Positions 1-8,127 of a stretch of DNA of 49,951 nt are shown piece after piece. Within the stretch, counting starts at the first letter, position 1. The number at the start of each line of letters is the position of its first letter. This DNA is from JAAOZP01 sp964616835 (GTDB lineage: Archaea > Thermoproteota > EX4484-205 > JAAOZP01): positions 1-49,951 of the forward strand of contig CAZTSG010000005.1 in NCBI GenBank assembly GCA_964616835.1. The letters run 5' to 3'. The position numbers and the translations under genes were made by a program. The notes under the pieces were generated by a model that ran no database searches, had not been told where the DNA came from, and saw nothing but the letters and a program-made list of their open reading frames with translations.

Positions 1-3
1 GAG

Positions 4-77
4 GGCCGCCGCCGAGATTTGAACTCGGACAAGTGGCTCCACAGGCCACCGCGCTGCCTGGTTACGCTACAGCGGCC
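4..77 (-). tRNA. tRNA-His (GTG)
   Basis: On the minus strand the sequence folds as a cloverleaf with acceptor GCCGCTG/CGGCGGC. The anticodon stem GTGGC/GCCAC has loop CTGTGGA (anticodon GTG), and the T arm is CCGAG-TTCAAAT-CTCGG. An extra G at position -1 (base 77) faces discriminator C73 (base 4), the hallmark of histidine tRNA. No intron is present and CCA is not encoded. Confidence 0.95.
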
Positions 78-183
78 ACAGCTAGTACTCTCATCTCATG
101 TACGTATTTTAAATTTTCTTCCCACTGGTTTCAACCCCTTGGGTTAGGAAGTATTTATATATCCTTCTGGAAAGTGAGTTTCA

Positions 184-270
184 GGGCCGGTAGTTCAGCG
201 GTAGAATGTCCGGTTTGCACCCGGAATGAAGCTTCCCGGAGGGTCGAGGGTTCGAGTCCCTCCCGGTCCA
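184..270 (+). tRNA. tRNA-Ala (TGC) with a 15-nt intron
   Basis: Acceptor GGGCCGG/CCGGTCC contains the G3:U70 wobble that identifies alanine tRNA. The T arm is GAGGG-TTCGAGT-CCCTC and the discriminator is A270. The anticodon stem is TCCGG (209-213) / CCGGA (236-240). Removing 220-234 leaves the 7-nt loop TTTGCAC, anticodon TGC. The intron therefore sits at the canonical archaeal position 37/38, and the mature length is 72 nt. Confidence 0.93.
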
Positions 271-345
271 TAGTTTTAAAGCTGCACTCCTCCGAATCAC
301 GATCATTACTGTTTATTAGTCCTTTCTCCGACTTACAATAGCTGG

Positions 346-1218
346 TTGAGTGTGAAGAAGTATCAAAGGTTTCTAACCACGGGCTTCGAGCCCTTCAACC
401 CTGTCAGGCTTGCCGAAGAGACAGAGCAGATTGTAACAAGACCCGGGCCGGATGGTTTGGAGAGGAAGTACACTGGCTTCTACTCCGTCCCCGTTTACAG
501 GGGTATTGCAACCGGCTATGCTGTCGGCTGCTGCCTCAGGTGTATTTACTGCTGGTCAAACTGGTCGAGAGACTTCCCAGAGAGGTTTGGAGAATTCTAC
601 TCTCCGAGGGAGGCTGCCGAAAGGCTCTTCAAGGCTGCTGAAGAAGGCGTTACATACTCTGAGTATTGGAGGAGAGTATTGCCAAGGGTTAGCAAGCTCC
701 GCATCTCGGGTTGCGAGCCGACGATAGGGATTGAGCACTTGCTCAAAGTTCTTGAGCACGTTAGGGCTTCGAAGTACCGGCTCTTCATACTTGAAACCAA
801 TGGTATAATCCTGGGTTCTAATATCAACCATGTGAAGAGGTTGGCGGAGTTCAAGGATAGGCTGTACGTCAGGGTCTCGTTCAAGGCTGCTACGCCGGAA
901 GGCTTCACCGCTAGGACCGGTGCTCGAGGTGAGTTCTACGAGCTTCCCTTCAAAGCCTTGAAACACCTTTTAGACGAGGATATTCATGCTAGGGCTGCCG
1001 CCATGACGGATGAGAAGGTGATGCCCAAAGAGGAGAGAAAGATGCTCATCCAAATGCTTGACGAAATAGACCCCGGGGCAAGGTATTCTGAAACCCTTGA
1101 GGAAGAGGTTATAGACACTTACGATACTACTGTGAAGCGTTTAAGAGCCTTCTTCGACAGGGAGTTTGCAGAAAAACTGGAGAACGAGATATCGGCTTCT
1201 GGAAACCAGGATTTTTAA
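346..1218 (+). CDS. Radical SAM domain protein
   Basis: A 290-residue protein. The [4Fe-4S]-binding motif CxxxCxxC is visible as Cys62, Cys66 and Cys69, followed by aromatic residues as is usual in the radical SAM superfamily. A later SGCEPT segment resembles the GGE/SAM-binding motif of the family, and LETNG is the next conserved strand. The first readable codon with an archaeal context is TTG at 346. A T/A-rich element near 310-320 (GTTTATTAG) lies about 26 nt upstream, consistent with an almost leaderless mRNA. Substrate and pathway cannot be told from the sequence. The neighbours (tRNA genes upstream, a convergent secreted propeller gene downstream) give no clue. Confidence 0.85.
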   Translation: MSVKKYQRFLTTGFEPFNPVRLAEETEQIVTRPGPDGLERKYTGFYSVPVYRGIATGYAVGCCLRCIYCWSNWSRDFPERFGEFYSPREAAERLFKAAEEGVTYSEYWRRVLPRVSKLRISGCEPTIGIEHLLKVLEHVRASKYRLFILETNGIILGSNINHVKRLAEFKDRLYVRVSFKAATPEGFTARTGARGEFYELPFKALKHLLDEDIHARAAAMTDEKVMPKEERKMLIQMLDEIDPGARYSETLEEEVIDTYDTTVKRLRAFFDREFAEKLENEISASGNQDF

Positions 1219-1238
1219 AAATGAAAAAAGAGAATGGG

Positions 1239-3107
1239 TTAATCCAGCCTGGCTTCGGATATTTCCAAGAGGTCTGTGAGGCTGTTCGCCTTAATCTTTC
1301 CCTTGGAGACCGTGTATAGTACATCGCCGATGAATAGGCTTCTCTCAACCTGATATTTCGAGCTGAAGTAGTACCCGCTCTTCTCAAGGTCCCCAGTGTC
1401 TTCAAGATGCGTAATCCTGCCTCTTAGGATTACTCCCTCTTCAGGTGATATTTTGAAGACGTATGCTCCTTGGAACACGTATTCCCCGTAAACATAGGGC
1501 GGAACTCCTTCAGGATATTTCTCGCGGAATATCTTGGCCTCCAGTATGGGTATTACTAGCAAGCTCCTCTTTCTGTCGAAGAGGAAAGCATGGTGGTCTC
1601 TTAAAGCTGGCGAATCCGTCCCCCTGTCGCCTATAATTATCTTCCCCACCTCTCTCGGGCTGGTCACGTTAGAGACGTCGAACAAAGATATTTTCAAACC
1701 TTGGTACCATGCGAAATCACCCTCCTCTGCTTCGACAGTCTCCTTCCCCACTCCTATGAGGAAATTATCATCGTAGGGATGAAGATAATCAGAGTATCCC
1801 GGTATCTTAAGCTTGCCGAGAACCCTCGGCTCCTCCGGATTACCGAGGTCTATCGTGAAAAGAGGGTCTACCTTCTTGAAAGTGACAAGATAACACCTGG
1901 ATCCCATGAACCTCGCTGAGTAAATTTCCTCACCAGGGGCTAGTTCCTCAAGCCTGCCGACTATTTGCAGCTTCTCCGAGTCTAGGACGTAAACATGGTT
2001 AGCGCTCGTGGCTTCGCTAAAGAACCTTGCCACGTGTCCCGTAGTAGTCGCTATCCTGAAATAGCCCTCATGCTCGTCCATCGAAAACTGGTTTAGAACC
2101 CTGCCTGGAACACTGCCGCTTGCTTCACACTTTATTTCGAGACCATCAATCTTGATTCTATGGATTTCCGTCGATTCCGCACCGTTACGGAGCCAAGAGT
2201 ATTCTGGCATTACTACGTAAATATTGTTCACGGAAACATACATGCAGGACGCGTAGCCTGTTAAAACAGACTTGTATTCTAAGCGTTCCTCAGAGTAAAG
2301 GTCTACCGCAACTATATTAGTGTAGCTCACGGGGAACTCAGACTTATCTGAATAGAATATTTTGTACGGAGGGACTTCAAAAGTATCGTTATCAACCATT
2401 ATTCTGGGCGTGAGGACCCTCCACTCGTCTTCAATAATTCTGACAACAAGGCTGGTCGTAACGACGTAGACATATCTATCGATCATCCTAGAGCTTAAGT
2501 ATGTCCCGTCTATAGAAACACGTTCCTTCAGAACCGGGTCCCTCTTGTTTGAAACATCGTATATCTCTAAAACCGTAACCCACTGATAGAAATCAGGATA
2601 TTCCCTGGGAGAACCGGTCTCCCGAGTTGCAAAACTTTGTTTTAACAAGGCAAGCTTATCGTCGTTAATAAATAAACCGATTGGAGTCCCTTCAACCCTA
2701 ATACTGGAGATTTTCTTCATCTCCTCCGGTGGATAGGCCTCGACTATGAACAATTCGCTTTCAGAAATCACGTAAATATATTTACCGTCGGTCTTTACAA
2801 TATCGGCTTCGTCAACACCCAATACTTGAATGTTAGTAGTCGAGTATTCTGCTCCGGCAATCGAACCAGCCTCCAGAGCCTCAGGAGAACTAAGCAGTAG
2901 ACGGGGGCCTTCAAGCCAGTAGCCTTCTCCAAAATAATACTCCAAGTATTTTTCAAAAGACTTAGCTTTTACGAAATCCTCTATTTCTTGGAATGATTTA
3001 AAGCTCCTTAACCCACTGTTACTGTTGCTCGAATTAATAGTGAAAGCGGTTAAAAGAATCGAGACCATCAGGCTTAAGGAAAAGAGGGTTAAGACCATCG
3101 TCTTCAT
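1239..3107 (-). CDS. Secreted beta-propeller domain protein
   Basis: A 622-residue protein resembling the archaeal/bacterial family of secreted proteins with a C-terminal beta-propeller distantly related to WD40 (Pfam Beta_propel). A hydrophobic N-terminal segment (about residues 4-23) follows Met-Lys and looks like a signal peptide or anchor. The family-typical stretch VLGVDEADIVKTDGKYIYVI starts near residue 95. It is followed by repeated blocks rich in beta strands, including IYVV, YVVTT and LVVIPI. It is probably exported and may bind ligands or act outside the membrane. No catalytic motif is obvious. It is transcribed convergently with the radical SAM gene, with only a 20-bp gap. Confidence 0.8.
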   Translation of the reverse strand: MKTMVLTLFSLSLMVSILLTAFTINSSNSNSGLRSFKSFQEIEDFVKAKSFEKYLEYYFGEGYWLEGPRLLLSSPEALEAGSIAGAEYSTTNIQVLGVDEADIVKTDGKYIYVISESELFIVEAYPPEEMKKISSIRVEGTPIGLFINDDKLALLKQSFATRETGSPREYPDFYQWVTVLEIYDVSNKRDPVLKERVSIDGTYLSSRMIDRYVYVVTTSLVVRIIEDEWRVLTPRIMVDNDTFEVPPYKIFYSDKSEFPVSYTNIVAVDLYSEERLEYKSVLTGYASCMYVSVNNIYVVMPEYSWLRNGAESTEIHRIKIDGLEIKCEASGSVPGRVLNQFSMDEHEGYFRIATTTGHVARFFSEATSANHVYVLDSEKLQIVGRLEELAPGEEIYSARFMGSRCYLVTFKKVDPLFTIDLGNPEEPRVLGKLKIPGYSDYLHPYDDNFLIGVGKETVEAEEGDFAWYQGLKISLFDVSNVTSPREVGKIIIGDRGTDSPALRDHHAFLFDRKRSLLVIPILEAKIFREKYPEGVPPYVYGEYVFQGAYVFKISPEEGVILRGRITHLEDTGDLEKSGYYFSSKYQVERSLFIGDVLYTVSKGKIKANSLTDLLEISEARLD

Positions 3108-3296
3108 TCCGTTCCACTGCTTTAGGAGAAAGCAAGCATCCTAATTATCCTAGAGTTTGGAACAGGCCGTCAACGAATTAGAACACCGGTGAAAAGCCCT
3201 TTGCAACAAGGTTAAACCCTGCTTAATATTTATGAGTCAGATGTTCTTACGAAAAACTTATTTTTACTCCAAACATCCCTCTCATAGGTATTTGCT

Positions 3297-3662
3297 TTGC
3301 CTGAGGCTCGATACAAGAGTCCTGAGGAAGCTTTGAAATTCATGAGAAAATGGCTGATTATAACATGCTTATTAACTGTGTTTCTACTTCCGCTTGGTAT
3401 CTTTGTGACTCTCCTAGGTGTTAATATGAGGAATCTCATAGTTTTCATATTGGGCTTTATCATTGATATGGGTGTGCCTTTCTCCCTCGCCATCATCATC
3501 GATTATAAGTATGACAAGATGCTATGGGGCGAGATGTATAATAAGGTTCTCGACGCCGTATACAAAAAAGATGTATGGAAGGTGGTCCCTGATTTCAGAA
3601 GGAGAGTTATGATAATAATTATGTGGATTCTTTTGGTTGCAGCATATTTACTCTGTCTTTAA
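3297..3662 (+). CDS. Small multi-pass membrane protein (possibly N-terminal half of a split gene)
   Basis: A 121-residue protein from a TTG start at 3297. Three hydrophobic stretches are visible: about residues 19-44, 47-70 and 103-121. Between them lies a charged loop (DYKYDKMLWGEMYNKVLD). No family is recognised. The stop falls inside the third hydrophobic segment. The next ORF overlaps by 40 bp in another frame and begins with more hydrophobic sequence and a similar Asp-Tyr loop. The two may be one four-helix protein broken by a frameshift, or two translationally coupled genes. Confidence 0.5.
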   Translation: MPEARYKSPEEALKFMRKWLIITCLLTVFLLPLGIFVTLLGVNMRNLIVFILGFIIDMGVPFSLAIIIDYKYDKMLWGEMYNKVLDAVYKKDVWKVVPDFRRRVMIIIMWILLVAAYLLCL

Positions 3663-3904
3663 TAATAGTAGTAGTAACGGGCAACCTAATAATTTCTGCA
3701 GCCATCTTTCTAATGGATGTATTTATTGTCGACTACTTCCTATTTCAAGAGATTCAGAAGTTCAAACAGGTGAAAGAAGAAGCATATATGCGAGAATTAG
3801 AGTCTTTTAGGCTACGGTTAACCCCAGAGGAAAGGAAGAGGTTCGACGAGGTTTACAAAATCCTCTTCCACTTGCAAGACGAGAGAAGAAAGGAGGAAGA
3901 GTAG
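3623..3904 (+). CDS. Small membrane protein, overlaps upstream gene
   Basis: A 93-residue ORF with a GTG start at 3623. It has one or two hydrophobic helices (about residues 8-41) followed by a charged, probably helical tail rich in Glu, Lys and Arg. The layout of paired helices, then an acidic/aromatic loop, then an amphipathic helix resembles the first half of the upstream ORF. That suggests an internal duplication within a single frameshifted gene. The GTG start is uncertain because the frame continues open upstream of it. No family is recognised. Confidence 0.45.
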   Translation: MDSFGCSIFTLSLIIVVVTGNLIISAAIFLMDVFIVDYFLFQEIQKFKQVKEEAYMRELESFRLRLTPEERKRFDEVYKILFHLQDERRKEEE

Positions 3905-4070
3905 GAAAACTAAATTTCGTAAGAACAGTTTGTTTATCACAGACATGCTCTTCCATCCTCACCATCGGTTTAAAGCTAACTTTCTTGTTTACCGCTTTTG
4001 AATAGATGTAAGTTAAGCGGATTTCGTTAGGAACGGTGAAGCAAGCATCTTTAGATTGGGCCCAGTAGTA

Positions 4071-4981
4071 TTGAAAGTAGTTTCAACTTACTCGATAATC
4101 GTCGTCTGTAAGAAAACAGGTGAAATGGGTGCAGCCGTGCAATCCCACTGGTTCTCAGTTGGCTCTGTTGTTCCTTGGGCTGAACCGGGTGTTGGAGTCC
4201 TTGCAACGCAATCTATTGCTGAAGTTAGTTATGGGCTGATTGGCTTAACACTCATGAAACGAGGGAAAACTCCGGAGCAAGCTCTTAAGGCGCTTCTAAC
4301 GATCGACCCACAGAGAGAATTAGGGCAAGTAGCCATGATAAATGTTGAAGGTGAAGTTGCAGTCCACACGGATTCAAAATGCATACGGGCTGCAGGCCAT
4401 TACGTCGGCGACGGTTTCAGCGTTCAAGCTAACTTAGTGAGGAGTGAAAATTCTGGCTCTCGATGGCTGAAGCCTTTGAATCAGGCTCTGGAAGCCTGGT
4501 AGAAAGATTAGTAAACACGCTCGAGGCGGCTGAAGAAGCTGGCGGAGACCTCAGAGGAAGACAGTCCGCTGCGCTACTCGTTGTTAAAACAAAACCCAGT
4601 GGTAAACCATGGAAAGACATAGTCTGCAACCTCAGAATTGAAGACCATCCGAATCCAGTTGAAGAACTGAAGAGATTACTGAGGCTACATAATGCTTACC
4701 AACACGCTAAAAAAGGTGACGAGTTAATCTCCTTCGGAAAAATTGAAGAGGCAATGGAAGAGCATAAGAATGCTTTTCAACCTGCTCCTGAAGTTGAAGA
4801 ACTCAAATTCTGGTATGCTGTTACACTTGCAAACCATGGAATGATTGAAGAGGCGATTCGAACACTGGAAGAAACCGTAGCTAAGAATAAAGATTTACTC
4901 GAGCTACTCAAAAGACTGCCAAAATCCGAGTTAATAAACGAGAATGTTGCTACACAAATCTTAAAACGCATAAGCCTTTAA
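4071..4981 (+). pseudogene. DUF1028 family (Ntn-hydrolase-like) gene with a one-base frameshift
   Basis: Two overlapping frames together make one DUF1028 protein of about 300 residues. The first frame (to 4502) has the family N-terminus: MKVVSTYSI, then GAAVQSHWFSVGSVVPWAEPG, and finally GHYVGDGFSVQANL. The second frame resumes just before 4463 with KFWLSMAEAFE and continues through GGDLRGRQSAALLVV, as expected for the family, to a helical, TPR-like C-terminus. Adding one A to the GAAAAT run near 4446-4450 would join the frames exactly. TTG at 4071 is preferred to the upstream TTG at 4056 because family members begin close to the STYSI strand. It could be a sequencing error, a recent mutation or programmed slippage. 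Confidence 0.75.
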
Positions 4982-5022
4982 ATCTAACAGGCAGGTTGCT
5001 AGCAATCAATTTTTAAACATAA

Positions 5023-5367
5023 TTACTTTCCGTTTTTTTCAGAATAGGTTGGGTATCTGAAAGAGGGGGGACCGAAGTACCATAAGAACCTGTAGGCGGC
5101 TAACGCCATCCGCTGGAATATGGTCTTACCCTCCTCGCTTAACCTGTATGTTTTACCTTTTAGCTTAGCCCCCTCTTCAAAGGGAATAATGCCAAGATTT
5201 ATAAATTCGATGGAAAAGTTCTCTTTCTTTTCGCGTTCGCGTAACTTGTCCCATTCCTCGTCGGTGAACTTCTCAACCCTTGCTTTTTCTCCACTAACCT
5301 TAAGCTCTACGTACTTCCTACGATGGTCGTGCTCCAACACTTTTACACTATGCTTAGCCTCACTCAT
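5023..5367 (-). CDS. Conserved-looking hypothetical protein
   Basis: A 114-residue, highly charged protein with no recognised family. The N-terminal half alternates basic and acidic residues and the C-terminus is aromatic and proline-rich (WYFGPPSFRYP). No membrane helix or metal motif is seen. It is divergent from EF-2, which starts 132 bp away, and the intervening stretch holds an EF-2 TATA-like element (GGCTTAATAACC near 5448). On the minus strand an A/T-rich run near 5385-5400 is a plausible TATA box for this gene. Confidence 0.6.
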   Translation of the reverse strand: MSEAKHSVKVLEHDHRRKYVELKVSGEKARVEKFTDEEWDKLREREKKENFSIEFINLGIIPFEEGAKLKGKTYRLSEEGKTIFQRMALAAYRFLWYFGPPSFRYPTYSEKNGK

Positions 5368-5498
5368 GACACTAAAATACTCCTGAAAAAGGTATTTAAA
5401 TCTCCATGAGAAGCGGAGAAAACTAATCCACCCGAAAGAGGAAAGGCTTAATAACCCGTTTTCAAGGAAACCTCGTCAACTAAAGGTGTCAATAGGAC

Positions 5499-7685
5499 TT
5501 GCCTAGATACAAGACAACGGAGGAAGTGCTTAAGCTTTCGAAGAGTCTAGATAACATTAGAAATATTTCTATATGTGCCCATGTGGATCACGGAAAGACC
5601 ACACTATCGGATTCCCTGCTCGCCGCCTCAGGACTCTTATCGCCAACGGTGGCCGGTGAAGCACTAGCGCTAGACTACTTGAAGATAGAGCAGGAGAGAC
5701 AATTCACATACAAGGCTGCAAACGTATCCCTTTACCATGAAATAGATAAAAATCCTTATATAATTAATCTTATCGATACACCCGGTCACATCGATTTTAC
5801 GGGTAACGTGACTCGTAGTTTGCGTGCTATTGATGGTGCTGTTATTGTTGTGGATAGTGTTGAGGGTGTTTTGGTTCAGACCGAGACTGTTACTCGTCAG
5901 GCTTTAGAGGAGTATGTTCGTCCTGTGCTTTTCATTAATAAGGTTGACCGTTTGATTCGTGAGCTTAAGCTTTCTCCGCAGGAGGTTGAGAAGACTCTTC
6001 TGAAGATTATTGCTGATTTTAACAGGCTTATTGATCTTTATGGTCCTGAGGAGTTTAAGTCGCAATGGCGTGTGGATCCTTTGAAGGGTATGGTTGCTTT
6101 TGGGAGTGCTAAGGATAGATGGGGCTTTACTATTCCTAGGATGCAGAAGGCTGGTTTGAAGTTTAGCGATGTCGTTTTTGCCTACGAGCAGGGTAGGCAG
6201 GCTGAGCTTGCTAAGCTTCTTCCTCTGCACGATGCTGTTCTGGGAATGGTTGTTACTTTTCTTCCGCCTCCCTCGGTTGCGCAGGCTTACAGGATTCCTA
6301 AGATTTGGAGAGGTGATTTGGATAGTGAGGTTGGGAGGGCAATGTTGAAATGTGATCCTAATGGCCCTGTTGTGATGGCTGCTTCCCATATTAGGGTTGA
6401 TCCTCAGGCTGGTGTCGTCGCCACTGGGAGGCTTTTCTCCGGCACTGTTTACGAGGGTCAGGAGGTTTACCTTATCAACTCTAGGTCTAAAGGTAGGGTT
6501 CAACAGGTTTGCCTATACATGGGTCCGCACAGGGAGGTTGTCGGCGCTATGTCTGCTGGGAATATTCCTGCGCTGCTTGGTTTAGATTCTGCGAGGGCTG
6601 GGGAGACTATTACGACTCTGCAGGATCTTGTCCCGTTCGAGAGCATTAGGTACGTTTCTGAGCCTGTTATGACTATTTCCGTCGAGCCTAAGAATCCTGC
6701 TCAGCTTCCTGAGCTGGTTAATGTGATGCATAGGCTTAGCATTGAGGATCCTAATCTTAAGGTTACTATTAACGAGCAGACTGGCGAGTATCTTCTCTCA
6801 GGCATGGGTCAGCTTCACCTTGAGGTTGCCACCACTTTCATCCAGGAGGCCGGTATCCAGATAACTACTTCGCGCCCAATAGTTATTTACAGGGAGAGCA
6901 TTAGGAGGAAGGGTGGTCCTGTGCTGGTTAGGTCTCCGAACGGTCATAACAAGGTGTTGATAGAGGTTGAGCCTCTTGAGCCTAAGGTTATTGAGCTTAT
7001 CGCAACCGGTAGGATAACGGAGTTCACTGACAGGAGAGAAGTGGCTAAGATGCTTAGGGAATGCGGCTGGCCTGCTGACGAGGCTAGGGGTGTTCAAGCC
7101 ATTAGCGAGAGCTTCAGCATACTCGTTGACGCGACCAAGGGTGTTCAGAGGCTGGAGCAGGTTTCCGGCAGTATTAGAATGGGTTTCATCGAGGCTATGA
7201 ACGAGGGTATTCTCGCGAGGGAGCCTGTTAGGGGCGTTAAGGTCAAGCTTCTGGATGCTACTATTCACGAGGATCCTGCTCACCACGGTCCTGCTCAGAT
7301 TATTCCGGCGGTGAGGAGGGCTGCTCACGCTTCTATTCTTCTCGCAGACCCGGTTATCTTGGAGCCTATTCTAAGGATAGATGCGAGGACGAGCATGGAT
7401 CAGGTTGGGAACGTCACGAGGGTTCTAAGCCGTATTAGGGGCAAGATTCTGAGCATAGAGCAGAAGGGGTTGATGACTTTCATCGTCGGAGAGCTTCCTG
7501 CAGCGGAGAGCTTCACCCTGTCTGAGGATTTGAGGAGTGCAACCGGCGGCAGGGTTTTCTGGGACACTAGCTTCGCCAGGTGGGAGCCTGTTCCAAGCCA
7601 GCTTTTCAACACTGTTGTTGCTGAGATAAGGAAGAGGAAGGGGCTTCCGGCGGAGATTCCGAGGGTAGAGGATCTAGTAGAATAG
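5499..7685 (+). CDS. fusA: Translation elongation factor EF-2
   Basis: A 728-residue GTPase that drives ribosomal translocation. G-domain motifs are AHVDHGKT (27-34), DTPGH (93-97) and NKVD (147-150). Domain II, III, IV and V sequences follow in the normal archaeal order and length. The start is TTG at 5499, before MPRYKTTEEV. In domain IV the diphthamide loop reads DPAHHG. His595, the residue normally modified, is kept, but the following residue is His596 instead of the usual Arg. The other domain IV tip reads SPNGHN (479-484) where most archaea have SPNKHN. Codon choice changes sharply near codon 102, to T-ending codons such as CGT, GTT and ATT. Confidence 0.97.
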   Translation: MPRYKTTEEVLKLSKSLDNIRNISICAHVDHGKTTLSDSLLAASGLLSPTVAGEALALDYLKIEQERQFTYKAANVSLYHEIDKNPYIINLIDTPGHIDFTGNVTRSLRAIDGAVIVVDSVEGVLVQTETVTRQALEEYVRPVLFINKVDRLIRELKLSPQEVEKTLLKIIADFNRLIDLYGPEEFKSQWRVDPLKGMVAFGSAKDRWGFTIPRMQKAGLKFSDVVFAYEQGRQAELAKLLPLHDAVLGMVVTFLPPPSVAQAYRIPKIWRGDLDSEVGRAMLKCDPNGPVVMAASHIRVDPQAGVVATGRLFSGTVYEGQEVYLINSRSKGRVQQVCLYMGPHREVVGAMSAGNIPALLGLDSARAGETITTLQDLVPFESIRYVSEPVMTISVEPKNPAQLPELVNVMHRLSIEDPNLKVTINEQTGEYLLSGMGQLHLEVATTFIQEAGIQITTSRPIVIYRESIRRKGGPVLVRSPNGHNKVLIEVEPLEPKVIELIATGRITEFTDRREVAKMLRECGWPADEARGVQAISESFSILVDATKGVQRLEQVSGSIRMGFIEAMNEGILAREPVRGVKVKLLDATIHEDPAHHGPAQIIPAVRRAAHASILLADPVILEPILRIDARTSMDQVGNVTRVLSRIRGKILSIEQKGLMTFIVGELPAAESFTLSEDLRSATGGRVFWDTSFARWEPVPSQLFNTVVAEIRKRKGLPAEIPRVEDLVE

Positions 7686-7689
7686 TGGG

Positions 7690-8019
7690 CTAGGTCCTGC
7701 TTTCAACAGGGGCCTTGATAAGGCTCCAGTCTATCCTGTTCACAAGCTCTTTAAGAACTTTCTTAAGCTCCTCCAATGCTTTTTCCCTTCCGAGTTGGCT
7801 AGCATTCCAGGTTACGAAAGGCGGGTAGAAACTTGCCTCCTTAAACTTCGGCTTACCATCGACTATTTCAAACTTTATATACCCTACTTCTCTCAGGTAA
7901 CAGTTGTCGTTGGGGCATAAAATATCTATTTCATTAAGCTCCTTCTTAAGGTAGAGAAGCTTGAATTCAGAAGCGTTTTCTATCTTCCTGCCGCAGGGGC
8001 AGATTAGTGTGGGACTCAT
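7690..8019 (-). CDS. Small zinc-binding hypothetical protein
   Basis: A 109-residue protein. Four cysteines, Cys7, Cys9, Cys35 and Cys40 (CPCG and CPNDNC), could form a small zinc-binding site at the N-terminus. The rest is a short beta-rich stretch and an amphipathic C-terminal helix (LEELKKVLKELVNRI). No named family is recognised. It is convergent with EF-2, with stops 4 bp apart, and divergent from the thermosome gene. Confidence 0.6.
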   Translation of the reverse strand: MSPTLICPCGRKIENASEFKLLYLKKELNEIDILCPNDNCYLREVGYIKFEIVDGKPKFKEASFYPPFVTWNASQLGREKALEELKKVLKELVNRIDWSLIKAPVESRT

Positions 8020-8127
8020 TTTCCCTAAATCTGCTTTAAGCTCGTATTAAATTTTTCTCCATCGCTTTCTCAAGATTAAAGTTTTTATACCCCTGTCTTC
8101 GAAAGAGGTTTCCGAGGTGATATTAGA

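Noticed and set aside
33..341. A plus-strand frame across both first tRNAs
   Set aside because: It translates tRNA sequence; the cloverleaves explain the region.
3129..4050. Repeated AAGCAAGCATC near 3130 and 4037
   Set aside because: Two copies of 11 bases with no shared context; likely chance.
5904..6503. A 199-residue open frame antisense to EF-2, and others at 6798-7328 and 7400-7612
   Set aside because: They lie fully inside EF-2 and arise from its T-ending codon bias; their sequences are basic and low in structure, with no promoter or family match.
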